Source of the DNA: Actinomycetes bacterium
GTDB taxonomy: Bacteria; Actinomycetota; Acidimicrobiia; Acidimicrobiales; Palsa-688
Direction: 5' to 3'
Assembly (NCBI GenBank): GCA_021846485.1
Contig: JAJZWW010000123.1
Location: 1 to 8,291 of the forward strand
Length of the DNA stretch: 8,291 bases
Shown: piece after piece, positions 1 to 5,687 of the stretch
Layout: each line of letters begins with the position of its first letter
Position numbering within the stretch: the first letter of the stretch is position 1
Position numbers and translations under genes: made by a program
Notes under the pieces: model-generated
The model's input: the letters and a program-made list of their open reading frames with translations, nothing else
The model's database searches: none
What the model was told of the DNA's origin: nothing

Positions 1-510
1 CGCATCGACTTGGAGGACCTCACCTGGGACCGCCGCCGCTACCGCCCCTGGGCGGCCTACGGGCAGTCCAAGCTCGCCAACCTCCTGTTCGTGTGGGAGC
101 TCCAGCGCCGCCTCGACGAGGCCGGTTCCCCTCTGCGGGCACTGGCCGCCCACCCGGGTTACGCCGCCACCAGGCTCCAGGCACGCACCGCCAACCCGGT
201 GCTCAACGCCGTGCCCGGTTGGCTCACCCGCCTGGTCGCCCAGAGCGCCGAGGACGGCGCCCTGCCGAGCCTCTACGCCGCCACCCAGGACCTCCCCGGG
301 AGGACCTACGTGGGTCCCGGCGGTCTGCTCGAGCAGCGCGGGGCACCGAAGATCGTGGGCCGCTCCGGGGCGGCGTGCGACGACACCGTGGGCCGCCGGC
401 TCTGGGAACTGTCCGAGCGCCTGACGGGGGTGGAGTGGCCGCTCGGGCCGGATCGCGACGCTCGAGGCGCAAGTCGCCGCCGAGCTCCACCCGCGGGCTT
501 CAAGCCCTGA
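1..510 (+). CDS. Short-chain dehydrogenase/reductase (SDR), C-terminal part; 5' end outside window
   Basis: This is the 3' part of an oxidoreductase gene that enters from the left edge; the frame is open from base 1 and gives 169 residues before TGA. The SDR catalytic pair YxxxK is visible as YGQSK (Tyr codon 58-60, Lys codon 70-72), followed by LANLLF. The downstream HPGYAATRL segment matches the Pro-Gly segment after the active site in SDRs of the retinol-dehydrogenase/protochlorophyllide-reductase-like type. The nucleotide-binding TGxxxGIG motif would lie upstream. The first in-frame start-like codon in the window (TTG at 10-12) is internal, not the true start. The last 20 or so residues after LTGVEWPL are Arg/Pro/Ala-rich and look like a tail beyond the fold. 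The gene converges on, and overlaps by 11 bp, the end of the exopolyphosphatase gene on the other strand. The substrate cannot be told. Confidence 0.88.
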   Translation, partial: RIDLEDLTWDRRRYRPWAAYGQSKLANLLFVWELQRRLDEAGSPLRALAAHPGYAATRLQARTANPVLNAVPGWLTRLVAQSAEDGALPSLYAATQDLPGRTYVGPGGLLEQRGAPKIVGRSGAACDDTVGRRLWELSERLTGVEWPLGPDRDARGASRRRAPPAGFKP

Positions 511-1477
511 GCAGCCCCATCACCATCCCGTCGAGGATGTCCGACTCCGAGACCAGGCACTCGGCCATCCCGAAGTGGCGGAGCAGGCCGTCGAGCACGA
601 TCAGCCCGCCGACGATCACGTCGGCCCGCCCCGGCTCCATGCCCGCCCGGGCACGGCGGTCGGCTACCGGGACGGCGGCCAGCTCGGCGAGCAGCGCTTC
701 GACGACCTGGGCACCGAGGAGGTGGTGGTGCACCGCACTGCGGTCGTAGCGGGCCAGCCGGAGATCGAGGTGGGCGGCGGAGGAGACCGTGCCGGCCAGC
801 CCGACGAAGCTGCGGGCCTGCGCCAGCTCCGGGAGCTCGGCCGTCACCGAGGCCACCAGCTCGGCGACGTAGCGTCGGGCGGCGGCGACCTCGGCGGGCG
901 TAGGAGGGTCGTGGTGCAAGAACCGCTCGGTGACCCGCACGCACCCGATGTCGAGGGAGCGGGAGGCGGCCGGGAGCAGGCGCCCCGGCCCGTCGGTCCC
1001 CGCCGGCCCGCAGGCCAGCTCGGTCGAGCCCCCGCCGATGTCGGCCACCAGCCACGGCGAGCCGGCCACGTCGAGCTCGGCCGTGGCGCCGGCGAAGGAG
1101 AGAGCCGCCTCCTGCTCCCCACTCAACAGCTCGGCCCCCACGCCCACCGCTTCGCGCGCCGCGTCGAGGAACAGGGCCCGGTTGCTCGCGTCGCGGGCCG
1201 CCGAGGTGGCGGTCATCCGCACCGCGACCACCCCGTGGCCGTCCATCGTCGCCCGGTAGCCGCGCAGGACCGCAACCGTCCGGTCCACCGCCCGGGGGTC
1301 CAGGCGGTGGGTGGAGTCGACCCCCTGGCCGAGCCGGGTGATGGTCATCGAGCGCTCCAGCTGGTGCCCGGAGCGGTCGGCGACCAGCAGGCGAGATCGG
1401 TTGGTCCCGCAGTCGACGGCGGCCACCGGACCCCCGTCCACAGCAGCGCCGGCGCCGGCCGGCATCTCGGGGCTCAC
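500..1477 (-). CDS. Ppx/GppA family exopolyphosphatase (short, single-module type)
   Basis: A 325-residue member of the ASKHA-fold Ppx/GppA phosphatases, which hydrolyse polyphosphate or pppGpp in the cytoplasm. Visible motifs: first phosphate loop DCGTNRSRLL (22-31), TATSAARDASN (89-99), SGEQEA (119-124) whose Glu123 aligns with catalytic Glu121 of E. coli PPX, second phosphate loop DIGGGSTEL (146-154), DIGCVRVTERF, and GLAGTVSSA. It lacks the C-terminal HD-like region of the roughly 510-residue E. coli enzyme, so it is of the short actinobacterial type (Ppx1/Ppx2 of Mycobacterium). I chose the GTG at 1477 because it overlaps the DUF501 stop as GTGA; ATG at 1465 is an alternative. An oddity is Arg27 in the first loop, where relatives have Ser or Thr. 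DUF501 next to this family is a conserved actinobacterial pairing. Polyphosphate versus pppGpp preference is not readable from sequence. Confidence 0.93.
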   Translation of the reverse strand: MSPEMPAGAGAAVDGGPVAAVDCGTNRSRLLVADRSGHQLERSMTITRLGQGVDSTHRLDPRAVDRTVAVLRGYRATMDGHGVVAVRMTATSAARDASNRALFLDAAREAVGVGAELLSGEQEAALSFAGATAELDVAGSPWLVADIGGGSTELACGPAGTDGPGRLLPAASRSLDIGCVRVTERFLHHDPPTPAEVAAARRYVAELVASVTAELPELAQARSFVGLAGTVSSAAHLDLRLARYDRSAVHHHLLGAQVVEALLAELAAVPVADRRARAGMEPGRADVIVGGLIVLDGLLRHFGMAECLVSESDILDGMVMGLLRA

Positions 1478-1500
1478 GGCCGCCCACCGGCGCCGGCCGG
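1449..1500. repeat. 14-bp direct repeat flanking the ppx start codon
   Basis: CCGGCGCCGGCCGG is present exactly at 1449-1462 and at 1487-1500. Its first ten bases are self-complementary, so the two copies can also pair as a 10-bp stem around a 28-nt loop that holds the ppx GTG and the DUF501 stop. At this G+C such palindromes arise easily, so a regulatory role is only a possibility. Confidence 0.65.
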
Positions 1501-1980
1501 GGGTGCCGGGCCGGGCCGGGCCGCCGGGCGCGATCCGTCTAGACCCAGCGCCCTGACGACCCAGCGGCCCACGGGGTCGTCGCCGCCGGCGAGGTGCCAG
1601 GCGAGATGGGCGTGCAGGCACTTGACCCCGCGACGGGTCCCTCCGACCCCCCCGCTCGGGAGAGGACCGTCCCATCCGCCAGGCACCGCGGAGTCCCGCT
1701 CCGCGGCGTAGCGCAGGTGGGCGGCGGCCAGCTCGCCGGGGTCCACTGCCTGCTCGGCCGCCCGGACACCGCCGCGCGACTCCAGCCGGTCGACGCTGCG
1801 CCTCAACCCGGGGTCGACCAACCAGTACCGGGTGGGCATCGGCGTGCCGTCGTCGAGCAGCGGGGAGTTGCGCACCACCACCGGGTCCCCCGAAGCGGCG
1901 CGGACCACGACCTCGAAGCCAGCGCGGGGGAGACGGCCCAGGAGGGCGGTCACCCGGGCGGTGTCGCCGGCCTCGCCCAT
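1474..1980 (-). CDS. DUF501 family protein
   Basis: A 168-residue protein of the actinobacterial DUF501 family, whose function is unknown. Recognisable segments are PLLDDGTPMPTRYWLVDP (40-57), which matches the family's DGTPFPTxYxLT-type core, LESRGGVR (66-73), and GVKCLHAHLAWHLA (118-131), the family's most typical KCLHxxxAHxLA stretch. The usual Cys pair near residue 27 of many members is replaced here by RAASGDP. The ATG start lies 8 bp after the coxG stop with no strong Shine-Dalgarno, so it probably depends on reading through from coxG. The last 20 or so residues are Pro/Ala/Gly/Arg-rich, coded by a stretch with three CCGGG units (1506-1520), and look like unstructured tail. In Mycobacterium this gene sits between a divIC/ftsB-like gene and ppx2; here its upstream neighbour is coxG. 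Confidence 0.9.
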   Translation of the reverse strand: MGEAGDTARVTALLGRLPRAGFEVVVRAASGDPVVVRNSPLLDDGTPMPTRYWLVDPGLRRSVDRLESRGGVRAAEQAVDPGELAAAHLRYAAERDSAVPGGWDGPLPSGGVGGTRRGVKCLHAHLAWHLAGGDDPVGRWVVRALGLDGSRPAARPGPAPPAGAGGRP

Positions 1981-1988
1981 CGAGGCGC

Positions 1989-2768
1989 TCAGCGCCGCAG
2001 CAGCCGCCGGAGCAAGACGACCGCCACGAGCAGCCCCAACCCCCCGGCCACCGGCGCCAGACGCTTGGCCACCGACGCTCCGGCGGCGTCGATCAGGTCG
2101 ACCGGCTCGGGCTCGGGGTGCTCGACGCGCCGCACCTTGATCGGGGATGGCTCGGGGCCAGACGCCGGCGGCTCGTCGCCGGCACGGGTGGCCTCCTCGG
2201 CCGGCGGCTCCGACCCCCCGCCGGGTGCCCCCTCCGCCTCCTCGTGGACGCGGGGAGCCTCCGGAGGCGAGACCCCCTCCGACGGCGCCCCGGCCGGCGC
2301 CGGGACGTCCTCCTGGGGGCTGCCCTCCCTCTTCAAGTCGGCCTCGAGCGCGTCCACGAACTTCCCGATCACCTTGCCGCTCACGTCGGCGAGGACTCCC
2401 CGGCCGAACTGGGCGACCTTGCCGGTGATCGTCAGGTCGGTGGTGACCACGACCTTGGTGCCGTCGCCGTCGGGGGACATGGCGCAGGTGATCCTGGCGC
2501 TGGCGTTGCCCTGACCCCGGGTGTCGCGCCCCGACGCCTCGAGCACCGCCCGGCCCGCCTGCTCGTCACGCTCGACCCAGCTGGCGGTCCCCTTGTACTG
2601 AGCGGTTATCGGTCCCACCTTCACCTTGATGATCCCCCGGAGCTCGTCGCCCTCGATCTCCTGGAGCTGGGCCCCAGGGAGCAGGGGCGCGATGCGTTCG
2701 ACGTCGGTCAGCACCTTCCAGGCCTTGTCGGGCGGCACGCTCACTCGGAAGTCGTTGGTCAGCTCCAT
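1989..2768 (-). CDS. coxG: CoxG, SRPBCC-domain protein with C-terminal membrane anchor
   Basis: A 259-residue protein of the CO dehydrogenase subunit G family (SRPBCC/Bet v1-like fold). Residues 1-148 are the domain: FRVSVPPDKAWKVLTDVERI, then LLPGAQLQ (29-36), KVGPITAQYKG (50-60), and the family-typical end GKVAQFGRGVLADVSGKVIGK (116-136). Residues 149-225 or so are a long Pro/Glu/Ala-rich linker. The last 25 residues form a hydrophobic stretch LAPVAGGLGLLVAVVLL followed by RRLLRR, consistent with a tail-anchored transmembrane helix with positive residues inside. In Afipia (Oligotropha) carboxidovorans CoxG tethers CO dehydrogenase to the inner face of the cytoplasmic membrane, so the same job is inferred here. 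The ATG at 2768 overlaps the end of the nucleotidyltransferase gene by 10 bp and has GGAGG at 2779-2783, with a rather long 10-nt spacing. Confidence 0.93.
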   Translation of the reverse strand: MELTNDFRVSVPPDKAWKVLTDVERIAPLLPGAQLQEIEGDELRGIIKVKVGPITAQYKGTASWVERDEQAGRAVLEASGRDTRGQGNASARITCAMSPDGDGTKVVVTTDLTITGKVAQFGRGVLADVSGKVIGKFVDALEADLKREGSPQEDVPAPAGAPSEGVSPPEAPRVHEEAEGAPGGGSEPPAEEATRAGDEPPASGPEPSPIKVRRVEHPEPEPVDLIDAAGASVAKRLAPVAGGLGLLVAVVLLRRLLRR

Positions 2769-3385
2769 CGGTAGAGGTCCTCCATGGTGTCGATGTCCGC
2801 CGGTTCTCCGGGGCACGCTACCTCCCTGACGAGCTCCGGTCGCCGCCGCACGAGCGATCGGGCGCCCTCGTCGCCCTCGGCGGCCAGCTCCGCCCACACC
2901 TCCCGGTCCAGGCCCACCGGGTTGCGCCGCCGCCCCCCGTAGGTCGCCACGACGATCGGCCCGGGGCTGCCGGCCACCGCCCGCCACGCCTCCGGGGGCA
3001 CCATCGGCTGGTCGCCGAGGCCGACCACCACCCGTTCCAGGCCCGCAGCACCCGCCGCCCGGACAGCCAGCTGCAGTGACCCGGCCTGCCCCTCCGCCCA
3101 GCTCGGGTTGTCCAGCACCTCCACCCCGTCGGGTACCACCCCGGTCAGCTCGACGGCGCCGGTGACCACCCACGTGCGAGCCAGGCCGGCGTCGAGGGCG
3201 GCGTCGAGGGCCCAGGCGACCAGCGGACGGCCGTGGAAGTCGGCGAGCAGCTTGTGGGTGGAGCAACCGGGGTGACCACCCCGGGCAGGGGGCGGGGACC
3301 CAGGGGGCGGGCGAAGCGCGGGGAGGGCGAAGCGCGATCCGCTCCCGGCGGCGAGCACGACCGCCGCGGAGCGCGGGGGGCTCAC
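2759..3385 (-). CDS. MobA/MocA-like molybdopterin nucleotidyltransferase
   Basis: A 208-residue NTP-transferase-fold protein. The nucleotide-binding start is VVLAAGSGSRF (9-19); LAAG, rather than LAGG, is the form associated with CTP-using MocA over GTP-using MobA. Other MocA-type motifs are HKLLADFHGRPLV (44-56), GLGDQP (122-127, metal-binding Asp region), RRNPVGL (153-159), GDEGARSL (171-178) and DIDTMEDL (197-204). The likely reaction is molybdopterin plus CTP to molybdopterin cytosine dinucleotide, the cofactor form used by CO dehydrogenase-type enzymes. The GTG at 3385 makes a GTGA overlap with the upstream XdhC stop, and no Shine-Dalgarno is visible. An oddity is that residues 20-43 form a Pro/Gly-rich insertion between the R-F of the binding loop and the conserved Lys45, where relatives have only a few residues; it coincides with short direct repeats in the DNA. 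The frame stays open far upstream (to about 4570), but that reading is Arg/Gly-rich and overlaps XdhC, so it is not coding. Confidence 0.88.
   Translation of the reverse strand: MSPPRSAAVVLAAGSGSRFALPALRPPPGSPPPARGGHPGCSTHKLLADFHGRPLVAWALDAALDAGLARTWVVTGAVELTGVVPDGVEVLDNPSWAEGQAGSLQLAVRAAGAAGLERVVVGLGDQPMVPPEAWRAVAGSPGPIVVATYGGRRRNPVGLDREVWAELAAEGDEGARSLVRRRPELVREVACPGEPADIDTMEDLYRWS
2779..2783 (-). promoter_or_regulatory. Probable Shine-Dalgarno of coxG
   Basis: GGAGG on the minus strand inside the end of the nucleotidyltransferase gene, 10 nt before the coxG ATG at 2768. The spacing is longer than ideal, but no better start is present and the protein begins as family members do. Confidence 0.6.
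3286..3336. repeat. Two overlapping short direct-repeat pairs in the nucleotidyltransferase insertion
   Basis: On the plus strand CAGGGGGCGGG occurs at 3286-3296 and again at 3301-3311 (period 15), and GGGCGAAGCGCG occurs at 3309-3320 and 3325-3336 (period 16). They lie almost exactly in the coding stretch for the extra residues (20-43) of the MobA/MocA-like protein, which suggests the insertion grew by slippage or small duplications. Confidence 0.8.
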
Positions 3386-4206
3386 GCCGGGGAGGGGACG
3401 CCGGCCGGGTCCCGGTGGATCGGCCCGTCGGCGTCGCGCAGCGACGGAGCGGCCCTCCCGGTCCGCACGGCGATGATCTCGGCGCAGATGGACACCGCGG
3501 TCTCCTCGGGGGTGCGGGCCCCGATGTCCAGCCCGATCGGAGCCAGGATCCGGGCGAGGCCGGCGTCGTCGACCCCTGCCTCCCGGAGGCGCTCCTCGCG
3601 CTGGAGGGTCGTCCGCCGCGAGCCCATCGCGCCCAGGTAGCCGACCCGGGTGGTGAGGGCGGCGGTGAGGGCGGGCACGTCGAACTTCGGGTCGTGGGTC
3701 AAGACGCACACCGCGTCGCGCGGCCCGAGCGACGGGCCGACCTCCCGCAGGTGCCGGTCGGGCCAGGCGACGACCACCTCGTCGGCCATGGGGAACCTGG
3801 CCCGGGTGGCGAAGACCGGCCGGGCGTCGCACACGGTCACGTGGTAGCCGAGCACCTTGGCCACCCTGGCGAGGGCGGCGGTGAAGTCGACCGCGCCGAA
3901 GATGACCATGCGCGGCGGCCGGGCAAAGCTCTCGATGAACACCCCGACGTCCCGGGCCCGGGCCTCCCCGTGGGGCCCGTAGTGGCGGGTGACGCTCAGA
4001 CCGGCGGCCAGCTCGCCCAGGGTGTCGCGGATCACGACCCGGTCGAGGTCGGGGTCGCCCAGCGACCCGAGGGCGACCGGCTCGGCGCCCGGCCGGACCA
4101 CGAGCTTGGCCCCGAAGATCTCCGCCGGGCCCTCCACCACCTCGACGAGGGCGACGGGCTCCTCCGCCCGGAGGGCGGCGGCGAGCACGTCGAACAGGCC
4201 GGCCAC
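3382..4206 (-). CDS. XdhC/CoxI family molybdenum-cofactor insertion protein with Rossmann domain
   Basis: A 274-residue XdhC-type chaperone. In studied systems XdhC proteins bind molybdenum cofactor, promote its sulfuration and hand it to the apo-hydroxylase. Residues 1-70 or so resemble the XdhC N-terminal domain (ALVEVVEGPAEIFGAKLVV, VALGSLGD) but lack the GGCVEG motif, which is instead on the preceding small gene. Residues 99-240 are the Rossmann-like XdhC C-terminal domain: MVIFGAVDFTAALARV (100-115), LGYHVTVCDARPVFAT (119-134), FP.ADEVV, VLTHDPKFD (168-176), YLGAMGSRRT (190-199), and the family signature APIGLDIGARTPEE (222-235). The GTG start at 4206 is 12 bp after the previous stop and has only weak GGGA upstream, so the start is somewhat uncertain. 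The gene ends in a GTGA overlap with the nucleotidyltransferase. With coxD and coxE upstream, it belongs to the maturation part of the cluster. Confidence 0.92.
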   Translation of the reverse strand: MAGLFDVLAAALRAEEPVALVEVVEGPAEIFGAKLVVRPGAEPVALGSLGDPDLDRVVIRDTLGELAAGLSVTRHYGPHGEARARDVGVFIESFARPPRMVIFGAVDFTAALARVAKVLGYHVTVCDARPVFATRARFPMADEVVVAWPDRHLREVGPSLGPRDAVCVLTHDPKFDVPALTAALTTRVGYLGAMGSRRTTLQREERLREAGVDDAGLARILAPIGLDIGARTPEETAVSICAEIIAVRTGRAAPSLRDADGPIHRDPAGVPSPA

Positions 4207-4218
4207 CGGCGGTCCCGC

Positions 4219-4536
4219 CTACCAGTCCAGGGGTTCGACGAGGACCCGGATCGTGCCGCCACAGGTCAGCCCGACAGCGAACGCCTCGTCGTCGGAGTAC
4301 CCGAAGCGGCACAGGCGAGGGGCGCCGTCGCCGGAGAGGACCTGGAGCGCCTCGGTGACCACCGCGCCCTCCACGCACCCGCCCGACACCGAGCCGGCGA
4401 CCTCCCCCGCCTCGCTCACGACCATCGTCGCCCCCGGGAGCCGGGGGCTGGACCCCTCGGTGCCCACTACGCGGGCCAGCGCGACCCGCTTGCCCTCCGA
4501 CCGCCACCGGTCGACGTCCGCGAGGACCTCCTTCAC
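4219..4536 (-). CDS. Small XdhC/CoxI-domain protein (CoxF-like), 105 aa
   Basis: A 105-residue protein consisting only of the XdhC/CoxI N-terminal domain. The motifs are VGTEGSSPRLPGATMVV (24-40) and GSVSGGCVEGAVV (48-60), including the conserved Cys of GGCVE, with a C-terminal FAVGLTCGGTIRVLVEPL. The start is GTG at 4536: it overlaps the coxE stop as GTGA and has a full AAAGGAGG Shine-Dalgarno 7 nt upstream. An open frame continues upstream to about 4704, but that part is read from coxE in another frame and is Arg/Gly-rich. Family members are often single chains carrying this domain plus the Rossmann domain; here the second half is in the next gene, so the two products probably act together. 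The expected role is cofactor binding and maturation of the CoxLM(S) enzyme. The name coxF would be reasonable by position, but I do not assign it. Confidence 0.9.
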   Translation of the reverse strand: MKEVLADVDRWRSEGKRVALARVVGTEGSSPRLPGATMVVSEAGEVAGSVSGGCVEGAVVTEALQVLSGDGAPRLCRFGYSDDEAFAVGLTCGGTIRVLVEPLDW

Positions 4537-5687
4537 GACCTGGCCTCCTTTCCCCTCTTCGAAGGGCCACCGACGACGGCGGCGAGACGCTCCAGAGCGG
4601 CCAACGAGTGGCCCTCGACGAACTGGTCCACGTGAGGCAGCGCTGCCGCCATCCCCCGCGCCAGCGGAGCGTACCCGGGGCTGGCCTTCAGCGGGTTCAC
4701 CCACACCACCCGATGGGCCACCCGGGACAGGCGGCCCATCTCCTCGGCCAGCGACTCGGGCTCACCCCGGTCCCAACCGTCCGAGAGGACCACCACCACC
4801 GCCCCCCGGGCCATCCCGCGGACACCGAAGCGGTCGTTGAACTCCCGCAGGGTCTCCCCCAGGCGGGTCCCACCCGACCAGTCGTCGACCGCGGCGGCCG
4901 CGGCGGAGAGCGCCGCGTCGGGATCCCGGTCTCCGAGCTGGCGGGTTACCCGGGTGATCCGGGTCCCGATGGTGAACACCTCGCAGCGCACCGCTCCCCG
5001 GGCACGGACCGCGGCGTGGGCGAAGCGCAACAGCGCCCGGGCGTAGGAGTCCATCGACCCCGAGACGTCGACCAGGAGCACCAGTCGGCGGGGGCGGGTG
5101 GAGGGGGAGCGCCAGGCGCGCTGCAGGGGCTCGCCCCCGGTGCGCAGCGCCCGACGGATCGTCCTGCGCAGGTCGGGATGGCCCCGGCGGCGGGGGTCGG
5201 GGCGGCGGCGGCGCGCCCGGCGGGGTGCGGCGGTGAGCCGGAGGCGCTCCACGAGGCGTTGGAGCTCGGCCCACTCCGCGCTGGTGTAGGACGAGAAGTC
5301 CCGGTCGCGCAGCGCCTCGACGGCGCTCCAGCGCACCGCCTGCAGCTCCCCGCCGTCCTCCCCTCCATCCAGTGGGACGCCCTCGGTGTCGTCCAGGCCG
5401 AGGGTCACCGGCTCGGCGGCCACCGGCTGCTCGACCCAACCGGGACGGCCCAGCCAGTACGACTCGAAGACCCGGTCGTAGACCGCGATGTCCTCCGGTC
5501 GACGTACGAGCGTCGCCCGACCCGCCCAGTACGCCCTGGCGCGGCGGTCGACCCCGACCCTGCCGAGGGCCTCGGCGAAGGTGATCACGGCGCCGACGGG
5601 CACCGCAAGACCCGCCCCCCGCAGGGCGCGGGCGAAACCCACGACCATCCGGTCGCCGCCGGTGACGGGAGCTCCCGCGGCGCTCAT
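4533..5687 (-). CDS. coxE: CoxE, von Willebrand factor A (VWA) domain maturation protein
   Basis: A 384-residue VWA protein of the CoxE family. The N-terminal 150 or so residues form the family's helical region (RVFESYWLG at 72-80, DFSSYTSAEW at 130-139). A very Arg-rich stretch (156-168) precedes DLRRTIRRALRTGGEP (172-187), typical of the family. The C-terminal VWA domain has an intact metal-ion-dependent adhesion site: DVSGSM (207-212), Thr274 in SGGTRLG, and VVVVLSDGWDRG with Asp303. In A. carboxidovorans CoxD, CoxE and CoxF are needed after assembly to complete the metal-sulfur active site; the VWA protein is thought to act as partner of the AAA+ ATPase. The start is ATG at 5687, sharing ATGA with the coxD stop; Met14 is an alternative, and neither has a strong Shine-Dalgarno. 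The 3' end carries the Shine-Dalgarno of the next gene. Confidence 0.95.
   Translation of the reverse strand: MSAAGAPVTGGDRMVVGFARALRGAGLAVPVGAVITFAEALGRVGVDRRARAYWAGRATLVRRPEDIAVYDRVFESYWLGRPGWVEQPVAAEPVTLGLDDTEGVPLDGGEDGGELQAVRWSAVEALRDRDFSSYTSAEWAELQRLVERLRLTAAPRRARRRRPDPRRRGHPDLRRTIRRALRTGGEPLQRAWRSPSTRPRRLVLLVDVSGSMDSYARALLRFAHAAVRARGAVRCEVFTIGTRITRVTRQLGDRDPDAALSAAAAAVDDWSGGTRLGETLREFNDRFGVRGMARGAVVVVLSDGWDRGEPESLAEEMGRLSRVAHRVVWVNPLKASPGYAPLARGMAAALPHVDQFVEGHSLAALERLAAVVGGPSKRGKEARS
4544..4551 (-). promoter_or_regulatory. Shine-Dalgarno of the small XdhC gene
   Basis: AAAGGAGG on the minus strand, 7 nt before the GTG at 4536, inside the last codons of coxE. It is the strongest ribosome site in the window along with that of coxM, and it supports the 105-residue start over longer in-frame readings. 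Confidence 0.85.

Noticed and set aside
575..1711. Plus-strand open frame opposite ppx and DUF501
   Set aside because: The product is Gly/Arg/His/Pro-rich with no family resemblance; it is a shadow of the well-supported ppx frame.
3386..4570. Long N-terminal extension of the nucleotidyltransferase frame
   Set aside because: The open frame continues 395 codons upstream, but reads Arg/Gly/Pro-rich sequence through XdhC in another frame. The LAAG motif lies ten residues after the GTG at 3385, as in normal family members.
3415..4635. Long open frame on the plus strand opposite the XdhC genes
   Set aside because: Its translation is rich in Arg, Gly, His, Pro and Glu with no recognisable domain, and both minus-strand XdhC genes under it have clear family motifs. 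Long antisense frames are expected at this G+C.
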